NCBI RefSeq assembly: GCF_015679185.1
Contig: NZ_CP064939.1
Span: 3,348,001 to 3,412,000 of the forward strand
DNA: 64,000 nt
From: Pedobacter endophyticus
GTDB taxonomy: Bacteria; Bacteroidota; Bacteroidia; Sphingobacteriales; Sphingobacteriaceae
Direction of reading: 5' to 3'
The notes below the pieces were generated by a model. The model was not told the DNA's origin and did not search any database. It was given only the letters and a program-made list of their open reading frames with translations. The position numbers and the translations under genes were made by a program. Below are positions 1 through 7,135 of the stretch, piece after piece; within the stretch, counting starts at the first letter, position 1, and the number at the start of each line of letters is the position of its first letter.

Positions 1-1501
1 CCAGTTTTTTACAGAAGGCACCGAGCTTTTTAACAAGGGCGACTTGTTTTACTCGAAGCGAATAGGGTCTATACCCGCCTATGCTAATTATTCGGGCGTA
101 AACGAGGGCGATAAGATTATCAAAGACCAAACAGAAGCAAAGGTGTTAAATGCTACCAAAATTTCGGGCAGAACGGCCAAAGGTTTGGGTATAGGCATTT
201 TTAATGCAATTACCAACAGCATGCAAACCGAGGTAGAAGACGCCAACGGAAATACCCGCGAGGTGGAAACTCAACCACTTACCAATTATAATATCCTGGT
301 CTTCGATCAATCTTTAAAGAACAACAGCTCGGCAACCTTTATCAATACCAATGTGTTGCGTCAGGGAACTGCGTACGACGCCAACGTAAGTGCCCTGCTT
401 TTTACCCTAAACAACAAGAATAACAAGTATTTCATAAACGGTGGCGGTAAAATGAGTTATCTGCGTGGAGCTGAAAGCAGTACAGGCTACAGTTATACGT
501 TAAGGTTAGGAAAACAGAGCGGAAACTTTACGTGGAGTTACAATCAGGCTTATGCTGATGATAAATTCGACCCATCGGATATGGGCTTTTTTACCAACAA
601 CAACTTTTTAGATCAACGCATTGGCTTAGGGTATAATGCTTACAAGCCGAGCAAATGGTATAACCAGTTCGAAAGCTGGCTAAACCTCAACTACTCACGC
701 AGGGCAATTCCGAGTGCTTATCAAAAAGTTGGTTTTAACTCAGGCTATTGGGTGCAATTTAAAAACTTGTGGTCGGCAGAGTTTGATTTGAGCTTGGATA
801 GAAAGGGAAACGATTTTTACGAGGCCCGGAACAGACAGATTTACCATGCACCGGGTGTTTTCGGGGCAGCTTTATACGTAAACCCTAATCGGGCCAAGCC
901 TTACAATTTTGGCGGCAACATCCGTTATTTTAAACAGGCAGCGATGGGCGGTGAAGAATATAATTTCTATTTGTTCCAAAACCTGAGAGTGAACGATAAG
1001 CTCGCTTTTGGTTTAGATTTGGATTATAACCCAAATTTCAATTATGTAAATTGGGTGACCAACCAAGGCGAGCAATCTATTTTTTCAAAGTACGATCGGC
1101 GTACCGTCGAAAACTCTTTCGATGCCAAATATACTTTTACAAACCTGATGGGCATTACCGTTGTATTGAGGCATTACTGGAGCGACCGGAGAAACAAGGA
1201 ATTTTATTTACTGAAACCTGATGGGAACTTGACAGCTTATGAGGGGCCGGCCTTAACAGGAACTGATAGAAACTATAACGTTTTTAATATCGATTTAATT
1301 TATACGTGGCAATTTGCGCCCGGCAGCACGCTCTCTGTCTCGTACAAAGATGCTGCAGAAACATACGACACTTTTTACACGGAGCGTTATAATAAAAACC
1401 TTAATGGGATTTTGTCAGCACCGCAGAATAATAGTCTGTCAATAAAAGTACTGTATTATGTAGATTATCTCGATTTGAAAAAGAAGCGGAAGAAAATATA
1501 G
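1..1501 (+). CDS. DUF5916 family outer-membrane protein, C-terminal part (5' truncated)
   Basis: The reading frame is open from base 2, so the true start lies left of the window; about 499 residues are visible. The first residues (QFFTEGTELFNKGDLFYSKR) match the conserved block that follows the N-terminal carbohydrate-binding-like domain in DUF5916 proteins. The rest is rich in aromatic residues in alternating strands, as in an outer-membrane beta-barrel, and ends in a strand-like LSIKVLYYVDY plus a basic tail. Members are usually 700-900 residues and are annotated loosely as membrane-associated hydrolases; the function is unknown. No partner is visible because the upstream side is cut off. 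Family call fairly sure, role unknown. Confidence 0.8.
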   Translation, partial: QFFTEGTELFNKGDLFYSKRIGSIPAYANYSGVNEGDKIIKDQTEAKVLNATKISGRTAKGLGIGIFNAITNSMQTEVEDANGNTREVETQPLTNYNILVFDQSLKNNSSATFINTNVLRQGTAYDANVSALLFTLNNKNNKYFINGGGKMSYLRGAESSTGYSYTLRLGKQSGNFTWSYNQAYADDKFDPSDMGFFTNNNFLDQRIGLGYNAYKPSKWYNQFESWLNLNYSRRAIPSAYQKVGFNSGYWVQFKNLWSAEFDLSLDRKGNDFYEARNRQIYHAPGVFGAALYVNPNRAKPYNFGGNIRYFKQAAMGGEEYNFYLFQNLRVNDKLAFGLDLDYNPNFNYVNWVTNQGEQSIFSKYDRRTVENSFDAKYTFTNLMGITVVLRHYWSDRRNKEFYLLKPDGNLTAYEGPALTGTDRNYNVFNIDLIYTWQFAPGSTLSVSYKDAAETYDTFYTERYNKNLNGILSAPQNNSLSIKVLYYVDYLDLKKKRKKI

Positions 1502-2034
1502 TTTTTTGAGTTATCGGATGAATAGTTGCAAGGCATCCGGCGATTATCACATCTCCTTTCGCCCGTTCGTCATTCCCGCCTGAACGGACGGGCAGCAATG
1601 CTATTAAGTTAAGCTCAGCAAACCGTCAGTCTGAGCTTTTCTGCTTGAGTTCATATTGAGCGTAGCCGAAATACTACATTGACGTTTTCTGAAAACATTA
1701 AAAAAATCGTCATCCGATAGCTATCGGATTCGACCGAAGAGCTCCATAGGAGCTCCGTTGGAGGAGAAATCTTTGAACCTTGAATAAAGATTTAGCTTCG
1801 CTGAGCACTTCGTGGTTCTCGGCTACGCTCGAAATGACGGCGCCTCTTAGCGTATTTTTCTAAAAAACAACGTCATTCATATTGATTTTCATCCCATAAA
1901 TTACCCCTCAAGGTGACAATGTTCTATAATTTGATCCTTAACTAAATGACATTGGTCAGGCGCTCGATGACGACGCTTCTTAGGAGCATTTTTCTGAATG
2001 ACGATGAGTTCACCCAATTACTGCAGGCGAAAAT
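1502..2034. repeat. Intergenic repeat-rich stretch with palindromic REP-like elements
   Basis: This 533-base gap has no convincing gene. It contains a perfect 18-base palindrome at 1712-1729 (core CCGATAGCTATCGG) that recurs at 39783-39800, also preceded by GTC. Both places also carry GGTGACAATGTT followed by CCTTAACTAAATGACA. Within the gap, the stretch near 1834-1870 resembles that near 1970-2005 (both GACGnCGCnTCTTAG... followed by ATTTTTCT). The pattern fits a dispersed, non-coding repeat family that can form hairpins. Confidence 0.6.
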
Positions 2035-3036
2035 CTATCTGGGGAATGTAAAAGCAAAACCCAGCGACAGGGCCTGGCTCGCCTGTACCTTGGCATCAGT
2101 ATCTTTATCGTACAAAATAACGCCCGTAATACTGGTATTCATGTACCTGTTGATCTTGGCCGTAAGCGCAATGTCCAGTCTGTGGTCAATTCGCGAACCA
2201 GAAATATCTTCGTATGGAATAAACATATTGTACCGTGCCTTTAAATTGGTATTCTTAAAAATGTCCTTGTCAAAAGAACTTACAATTTGAAAGGCGAGTT
2301 CATTTCTAAATTTCTTTCCGGGCTCAACACCGAAATTTTTACTGTTGGTACGATACAAAGTGGTATCGAGCACCAAGGTTTGACGAGCAGTACCGGTACC
2401 AATTCGGGTAGAGAAATAGTTTACAGGCTTATATTCGAAACCGATAGATTCTGTGATGTAACCAGGTCCCATAAATTTCGAAATTAGCGTAGCTACTTCT
2501 TGCCCATCGCCATTTCTGCTGTACGAGTAGCCATTATCAAACTGCGATTCGAAATTTAAAGAGCCAAAAAAGAACCAGCTTTTAGATAATTGAAATGAAG
2601 CTTTGTTATCCCAATAAATACGGTCGTTGGTTTTCTTTTGCAGCTGATCTTTGTTTTTTACTTTGCCATATTGCAAAATAACCTCGCTTACGTAGCTGTA
2701 ATTATTCTTGTTGTATTCGGCTTTGTAGTTTACGGTTCCGCCAACGGCAACCGAGTTGGTTCCTCCACCTTTCCAGTTATCGCTAAACTGTGCCTGGTTA
2801 ACGTTGATGCCGATGTTGGTTTTGGTTTTCCAGTAATTAACCTTCGCATTAACCACGAGGGGCTTAATATTTACCGGTTCGAAATTTAATGGCCCCTGCC
2901 TGCTTGGCAACGGACTACGTTTCAGCTTAATATCCATGCCTTTGGTATTAAACGGCACTGTATCAATTTCCTGTGCATACAAGTTAACCGAGCAGAAACT
3001 TAGAATAAGGATGATGGTAGCTAAACAGGTCTTCAT
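2035..3036 (-). CDS. DUF3078 domain-containing secreted protein
   Basis: A 333-residue protein with a clear signal peptide (MKTCLATIILILSFCSVNLYAQ). The region from about residue 65, with NYWKTKTNIGINVNQAQFSDNWKGGG-type sequence followed by repeated amphipathic strands (YNKNNYSYVSEV, WFFFGSLNFESQF), is typical of DUF3078. This Bacteroidota family is thought to be a beta-strand-rich outer-membrane or periplasmic protein of unknown function. It ends in LGFAFTFPR, an aromatic strand like a barrel terminus. It is transcribed alone, away from the gene on its right. Family assignment good; function unknown. Confidence 0.75.
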   Translation of the reverse strand: MKTCLATIILILSFCSVNLYAQEIDTVPFNTKGMDIKLKRSPLPSRQGPLNFEPVNIKPLVVNAKVNYWKTKTNIGINVNQAQFSDNWKGGGTNSVAVGGTVNYKAEYNKNNYSYVSEVILQYGKVKNKDQLQKKTNDRIYWDNKASFQLSKSWFFFGSLNFESQFDNGYSYSRNGDGQEVATLISKFMGPGYITESIGFEYKPVNYFSTRIGTGTARQTLVLDTTLYRTNSKNFGVEPGKKFRNELAFQIVSSFDKDIFKNTNLKARYNMFIPYEDISGSRIDHRLDIALTAKINRYMNTSITGVILYDKDTDAKVQASQALSLGFAFTFPR

Positions 3037-3130
3037 TACCTACAAAGAAAAACAAAAAATTGTGAGATAAAAAGCTTTTGATAAAATGATTGTCCAACAG
3101 ACAATTATAAATCGCTGCGCATTAGTGGCT

Positions 3131-3451
3131 TTAAAGTGCTTTAAGCCAGCCGTACCAGCTCCGTTTTAAATAATTCAAATTGCCGTCGTTATTGTAAGCC
3201 TCTTTTTCGAAAACAATGTTGCGGTAGGCGGTATCGTGTTGTTTAAAACGGATTAAATTTATTAAATAATGAAGAAGATACAAGATATAAAAAGGCAGAA
3301 TAAGCAGTTCGAGCTGTTGCCTCAGGTGTATTTTTTCGTGGTTAATGATGACTTTGTTTACCCTCAGCTTTTCCGATTTAAGCAAGATGAAAGGAAATAT
3401 CGCCATTCCTGCTGCGGGCAGGCGCTTAACGATTAAAATGGGTGGCCTCAC
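3131..3451 (-). CDS. Small HEKIH-motif membrane protein, possible miniature gluzincin-like peptidase
   Basis: A 106-residue protein with a GTG start that overlaps the stop of the upstream gene (GTGA), so the two are probably translationally coupled. It has a hydrophobic N-terminal stretch, then NHEKIHLRQQLELL, which contains HExxH at about residues 38-42, then a strongly hydrophobic segment (LPFYILYLLHYLINLI), then FEKEAYNND. The order HExxH - membrane helix - ExEA resembles the core of M56/M48 gluzincins, where a downstream Glu is the third zinc ligand. Small Bacteroidota homologues of this sort are usually called hypothetical. Peptidase activity is inference; the coding call is solid. Confidence 0.65.
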   Translation of the reverse strand: MRPPILIVKRLPAAGMAIFPFILLKSEKLRVNKVIINHEKIHLRQQLELLILPFYILYLLHYLINLIRFKQHDTAYRNIVFEKEAYNNDGNLNYLKRSWYGWLKAL

Positions 3452-4200
3452 AACTTATCGATGGTTAACTTGGGCAATGGAGGCAACTGCAAGGCCCTTG
3501 GGTTTAAGCGATAGCTTTTATAGGCGTTGCGAATAAACATATTGAAGCTGTAATCATCGGCATCGAGTACAAACTGATAAGTTGGACGGTATTGCTGCAT
3601 AAAATCGAGCATTTCGTCTTCTTTTATTCCCAAAACCCTTTGAACCAAAGTAGCATTAAAGCGGTAATCGATTAAATCTTCGCGGTAATCTTTTTCCAGT
3701 ATTTTTTGCAGGTGCCGGGCATTTCTTCCTTGTTTGCTCAACAAGTTGTAAATGGCGTCTATCCCCAGGCCAGCGCCGCCATTGCCCAGGCTCAAAAGAT
3801 CTTTGCTGCTGCCTTTTTTGGTTTGATAACGGTATTCCTGAACTGACTTTTCATACTGTTGCTGCGGCGTTAAACGTTTTTGTTGTATAATCACATCGCG
3901 CAACCGGATACCGATTGATTTAAGCTGAAAGTATGCCGCCGCCTGTCCTTTAAAAACCAAAGTATCGACCCCATATCCCGAGAGCGCCGCAACCAACGTG
4001 TCGCCCGGAATAGCATAGGTGTTAAATTCGCCTTTTGTATTGTTATAAAGGCCATCGCCGGTACGGATGTTGTAAATGTAAACTTTTGCCAAACGTTGCT
4101 TGGTTTCCTTATCAATAACTATCCCCTGCACTGGTTTGGTTTGGCCAAACAGCATCGGCGACAAGGCCAAAAATAAAACAAGCGCAGCAAAAAATTTCAT
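3448..4200 (-). CDS. Secreted protein with carboxypeptidase-like regulatory domain
   Basis: A 250-residue protein with a signal peptide (MKFFAALVLFLALSPMLFGQ). Residues about 22-95 (PVQGIVIDKETKQRLAKVYI...GEFNTYAIPGDTLVAALSGY) form the beta-sandwich CarboxypepD_reg-like domain common at the start of Bacteroidota envelope proteins. The rest is mostly helical and charged (QQQYEKSVQEYRYQTKK, LQKILEKDYREDLIDYRFN) without a recognised domain. It overlaps the start of the small HEKIH protein by four bases, so both are likely one operon. The domain is often a surface or periplasmic module with a structural role; this protein's specific job is unknown. Confidence 0.75.
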   Translation of the reverse strand: MKFFAALVLFLALSPMLFGQTKPVQGIVIDKETKQRLAKVYIYNIRTGDGLYNNTKGEFNTYAIPGDTLVAALSGYGVDTLVFKGQAAAYFQLKSIGIRLRDVIIQQKRLTPQQQYEKSVQEYRYQTKKGSSKDLLSLGNGGAGLGIDAIYNLLSKQGRNARHLQKILEKDYREDLIDYRFNATLVQRVLGIKEDEMLDFMQQYRPTYQFVLDADDYSFNMFIRNAYKSYRLNPRALQLPPLPKLTIDKL

Positions 4201-4374
4201 GAGGCTACAAAACTACAAATAACTGATAGGCAATGCTGAGTATTAACATTATTTAACGCAGGTTTTTTGCTTTTATTAATGCCGAAGCCCAGGTAAGCGC
4301 TCAACCCCATAGAAATAGATACGAATAAATTTACTTTGTGCCTGAAAACTTGAAAACCTAAAGTTAAGCGTATT

Positions 4375-5220
4375 TTATTTAACCGTTAAAACCTGACCAA
4401 TCTTTATCGCGTCTGTGGTCATCTCATTAAGCATTTTCAACTCATCTACCGTAAGGTTAAAGCGTTTGGCAATGTTGTATAAGGTATCGCCTTTAGCAAC
4501 GGTGTAAGTGCCGTTTGCCACAATGGGCTTAGCCCCTGGTGGAGGTGTTTCAACTGGTGTAAATTTTTTCTTTTCCTGCGGAATATTTTCGTTGATCTCT
4601 GTAAATACCCTGTCTTCGCGGGCAATTTTTTGTTTTTCGCTTTCTGGCTGATCGTATTGGTAAAGCTGATATTTCTCGATCATATTGATCAACAAATCCG
4701 GATATTTTGGATTGGTGGCATAACCTGCAGTTCGTAAACCCTGTGCCCAGCTCTTGTAATCGTTTTTATCCAGTTGAAACAAAAAACTGTAGCGTTTACG
4801 CTTCAAAAATTCCGAATGATCTTTAAATGATTCGCGGGCATCTTTGTACACCCTAAAGCAGTCGTTTTTTTGGTCATCATCGCGAAAATAATTTTTCCCT
4901 TTCCAATCCGATGTACATTTAATACCAAAGTGGTTGTTGGCGTATTTGGCTAAATCGCTGTTTCCACTGCCCGATTCTAAAATTCCCTGCGCCAAAGTAA
5001 TGCTGGCCGGAATTCCGTAAGCGTTCATTTCTTCTATGGCCACGGCTTTAAACTCATCAATATAACTTAATGTATTGTAGCTTTTGTAACTGTTGTTGTT
5101 GGCCTTGTTTGCCGCTTTTTCAATCTGTTTGTTGTTTTTAGAAAACTTCCGCGAAGCACCGCACGAGCTGATCAGAAGCGCTACAATAACAATAAGAAGT
5201 AAATGATGGGATGAACGCAT
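4375..5220 (-). CDS. Glucosaminidase-LysM peptidoglycan hydrolase, lipoprotein
   Basis: A 281-residue predicted lipoprotein (lipobox LISSC, Cys20). Residues about 52-190 carry the mannosyl-glycoprotein endo-beta-N-acetylglucosaminidase fold, with ITLAQGILESGSGNS containing the likely catalytic Glu, then NNHFGIKC and TAGYATNPKYPD, all family hallmarks. A single LysM domain closes the protein (TYTVAKGDTLYNIAKRFNLT...IKIGQVLTVK). It should cut glycan strands in the periplasm while anchored to a membrane. The next gene upstream is a shorter paralogue on the same strand, which suggests tandem duplication. Domain call is firm; the physiological role (division, remodelling) is not visible here. Confidence 0.88.
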   Translation of the reverse strand: MRSSHHLLLIVIVALLISSCGASRKFSKNNKQIEKAANKANNNSYKSYNTLSYIDEFKAVAIEEMNAYGIPASITLAQGILESGSGNSDLAKYANNHFGIKCTSDWKGKNYFRDDDQKNDCFRVYKDARESFKDHSEFLKRKRYSFLFQLDKNDYKSWAQGLRTAGYATNPKYPDLLINMIEKYQLYQYDQPESEKQKIAREDRVFTEINENIPQEKKKFTPVETPPPGAKPIVANGTYTVAKGDTLYNIAKRFNLTVDELKMLNEMTTDAIKIGQVLTVK

Positions 5221-5266
5221 TTTTAATAGGTGTTGTTTGAATTGATTAATTGTTTAAAAGGCAATG

Positions 5267-5308
5267 TACTAAAGACTTAGGACTCGGGACTAAAGACTCC
5301 CAACTCCA
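5267..5308. repeat. Heptanucleotide tandem array (consensus GACTnnn)
   Basis: Six consecutive 7-base units, the middle four beginning GACT and the outer ones TACT and AACT, lie between the two glucosaminidase genes. The decamer ACTAAAGACT occurs at 5268 and 5289, three units apart. It lies just beyond the stop codon of the 5312-5971 gene and upstream of the 4375-5220 gene. Confidence 0.6.
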
Positions 5309-5311
5309 AGC

Positions 5312-5971
5312 TCAATACCTCAACCGCTGGCCCGGCTTTAACCTGATGCTTTTCAGTCCGCTTTTTTTCATGATCGCCTTTACCGTTGTTCCTTTTTTCC
5401 TGGCAATTACGCTTAAGTTATCACCCGCTTTTACGGTATAAACGCGGCCTCTTTTCCGGTAAGTCCGGCTGGCGTAAACGGGTTTTTTATAGCCTTCCGG
5501 GCGCTCATCATATTTATAGAGCTCATATTTCTTAGCGATGGCAATTACCTGGCTTGCCCAGGTTCTGCTTTGAGCATATCCCGAACGTTGAATTCCCAGC
5601 GCCCAGCCTTTATAATCGTACTGATCGTGTTTTGCAAAAAGATTATTAAAAGGCTCGCGGGTCTCCATAATCTCTACAAAATGATCGTACGATTCGTCTG
5701 CATTTTCATAATCGCGATAGGCGGAGTGGATTTCCGTATTGTTGTTAGGCCCCTTTACACCAAAATGGTTGTTTAAGTACTGGGCAATTCTGCTGTTTCC
5801 AGCCGCTGATTCGTGTATGGCTACAGCTAAAATGATACTTGCCGGAATTTTGTGCTCACGCATTAAACCTTGTGCATATTCGGCATGTTCGGCAATATAA
5901 TTCTTTATGCTCTGGGCTTTTACAAAACTTGCCGTTAAAAGTAGCAGGCAAAAAGTAAGTGTTTTTTTCAT
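5312..5971 (-). CDS. Glucosaminidase-LysM peptidoglycan hydrolase, secreted
   Basis: A 219-residue paralogue of the neighbouring hydrolase. It has a cleavable signal peptide (MKKTLTFCLLLLTASFVKAQ) rather than a lipobox. The glucosaminidase domain spans about residues 22-150 and shows IILAVAIHESAAGNS with the expected Glu, NNHFGVKGP and RSGYAQSRTW. One C-terminal LysM follows (VYTVKAGDNLSVIARKKGTT...LKPGQRLRY). The likely role is cleavage of peptidoglycan glycan chains. The lipidated and soluble paralogues side by side may act in different compartments or at different growth stages, which is inference. Confidence 0.87.
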   Translation of the reverse strand: MKKTLTFCLLLLTASFVKAQSIKNYIAEHAEYAQGLMREHKIPASIILAVAIHESAAGNSRIAQYLNNHFGVKGPNNNTEIHSAYRDYENADESYDHFVEIMETREPFNNLFAKHDQYDYKGWALGIQRSGYAQSRTWASQVIAIAKKYELYKYDERPEGYKKPVYASRTYRKRGRVYTVKAGDNLSVIARKKGTTVKAIMKKSGLKSIRLKPGQRLRY

Positions 5972-5986
5972 TTTTCATTTTATTGT

Positions 5987-6014
5987 CGTCATTGCGAGGC
6001 ACGAAGCAATGACG
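5987..6014. repeat. Intergenic hairpin repeat
   Basis: Nine-base arms CGTCATTGC (5987-5995) and GCAATGACG (6006-6014) enclose a ten-base loop between the O-methyltransferase stop and the start of the second glucosaminidase gene. It resembles the widespread short intergenic hairpins of this genome type; it has no T-run, so a terminator role is doubtful. Confidence 0.5.
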
Positions 6015-6020
6015 GGTGAT

Positions 6021-6656
6021 TCATTTCTTTCTTATCACAAACAGCCCATCCCTAACGGGGAGGATTAGTTTTTCAACCCGCTCATCTGCAGCTATTTTAT
6101 CATTAAAACCAGTAATATTTCGGGTGTCTTTATCCTGCTTATCCTGAAGTACTTTTCCACTCCACAACACGTTATCAACAATGATGATTCCCCCCGGGCG
6201 AACACGCTCGAAGATAAGGTCGTAATAAGCGCCGTTATTCTTTTTATCTGCATCAATAAAAACGATATCAAAAACTTCATCCAGTTCCTGCATTGTTTCG
6301 TTCGCATCGCCCAAAATGTATTTAATCTTATCGTTAAATGCAGATTTTTCGAAATTAGAACGCACCATGTCCTCAAGTTCCAAGTTAATATCCAAAGTAT
6401 AAAGGATGCCATCGGGTGTTAGTCCTTCGGCCAGGCAAAGGGTGGCATAGCCGGTAAAAGTGCCAATTTCGAGGATTCTTTTTGGGGCGACCATTTTACT
6501 CAAGAAGCTTAAAACACGGCCCTGGTAATGCCCCGAAAGCATTCGCGGCATTAAAACCTTAAGGTTTGTTTCGCGGTCTATCTGTTGAAGCAGCTCATTT
6601 TCGGGCTCGCAATAATGGAGTAAAAGTTGTTGTAAATCGTCGTTTATTAAGCTCAT
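6021..6656 (-). CDS. O-methyltransferase family 3, SAM-dependent
   Basis: A 211-residue protein from the ATG at 6656 (MSLINDDLQQLLLHYCEP); the open frame runs further upstream but that part overlaps ruvX and is not conserved-looking. It has the Methyltransf_3 (catechol/caffeoyl-CoA-like) signature: RILEIGTFTGYATLCLAEGL for SAM binding, LYTLDINLE, FDIVFIDADKKNN with metal-binding Asp, and IIVDNVLW. It should transfer a methyl group to a catechol-type or other hydroxyl substrate in the cytoplasm; the substrate is not identifiable. Its start lies 8 bases after the ruvX stop, so the two genes are probably co-transcribed. Confidence 0.88.
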   Translation of the reverse strand: MSLINDDLQQLLLHYCEPENELLQQIDRETNLKVLMPRMLSGHYQGRVLSFLSKMVAPKRILEIGTFTGYATLCLAEGLTPDGILYTLDINLELEDMVRSNFEKSAFNDKIKYILGDANETMQELDEVFDIVFIDADKKNNGAYYDLIFERVRPGGIIIVDNVLWSGKVLQDKQDKDTRNITGFNDKIAADERVEKLILPVRDGLFVIRKK

Positions 6657-6664
6657 GTATTGGG

Positions 6665-7081
6665 TTATAAACGGTTGGTTTCCATAAAATATTGTAAAAG
6701 GATGGTGGCGGCAACGGTATCCACACGTTCTTTGTTCTGCCGGTCCATTTTTTTTAAGCCACTTTGGGCAATAGCCTGATGTGCCATTTTTGAGGTGAAA
6801 CGCTCGTCGACCCAAAACTGTGGAATGGTTGGGAATGCTTTTTTAAGCAAAGTGGCAAAGCCTTTTACATGCTGTTTCGAATCTGAATCCGATCCGTTCA
6901 TTTGCTTCGGATCGCCCAAAACAAAAGCTTCCACTTGTTCCGTTAGTAAATACTTTTTGATAAATTCAATAGCATCTTTTGGGTGTACGGTATCTAACCC
7001 GGTTGCGATAATTTGCAAGGGGTCGGTTACGGCGATGCCGATACGTTTAGTTCCATAATCAAAAGCTAGGATGCGGGCCAT
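6665..7081 (-). CDS. ruvX: Putative pre-16S rRNA nuclease / Holliday junction resolvase-like RuvX (YqgF)
   Basis: A 138-residue protein, the usual length for YqgF/RuvX. It has the RNase H-like fold motifs: ILAFDYGTKRIGIAVTD with the first catalytic Asp, AFVLGDPKQMNGSDSDSK, FWVDERFTSKMA with the conserved Glu, and KERVDTVAATILLQYFM with the terminal Asp. In other bacteria the protein matures the 5' end of 16S rRNA; older annotation calls it a Holliday junction resolvase. It is the first gene of a probable two-gene unit with the O-methyltransferase. Confidence 0.92.
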   Translation of the reverse strand: MARILAFDYGTKRIGIAVTDPLQIIATGLDTVHPKDAIEFIKKYLLTEQVEAFVLGDPKQMNGSDSDSKQHVKGFATLLKKAFPTIPQFWVDERFTSKMAHQAIAQSGLKKMDRQNKERVDTVAATILLQYFMETNRL

Positions 7082-7135
7082 ATAAAATTATTGAAGCCGC
7101 AAAGGTAAGGTTTTTTGATTTTATGGTTTCGTGCC

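Noticed and set aside
1946..2290. Plus-strand open frame running from the repeat region into the DUF3078 gene
   Set aside because: It is antisense to the DUF3078 coding sequence and starts in repeat DNA; no homology pattern is seen.
6657..6815. N-terminal extension of the O-methyltransferase into ruvX
   Set aside because: It would overlap ruvX by about 150 bases and the extra residues are not methyltransferase-like; the family starts at MSLINDD.
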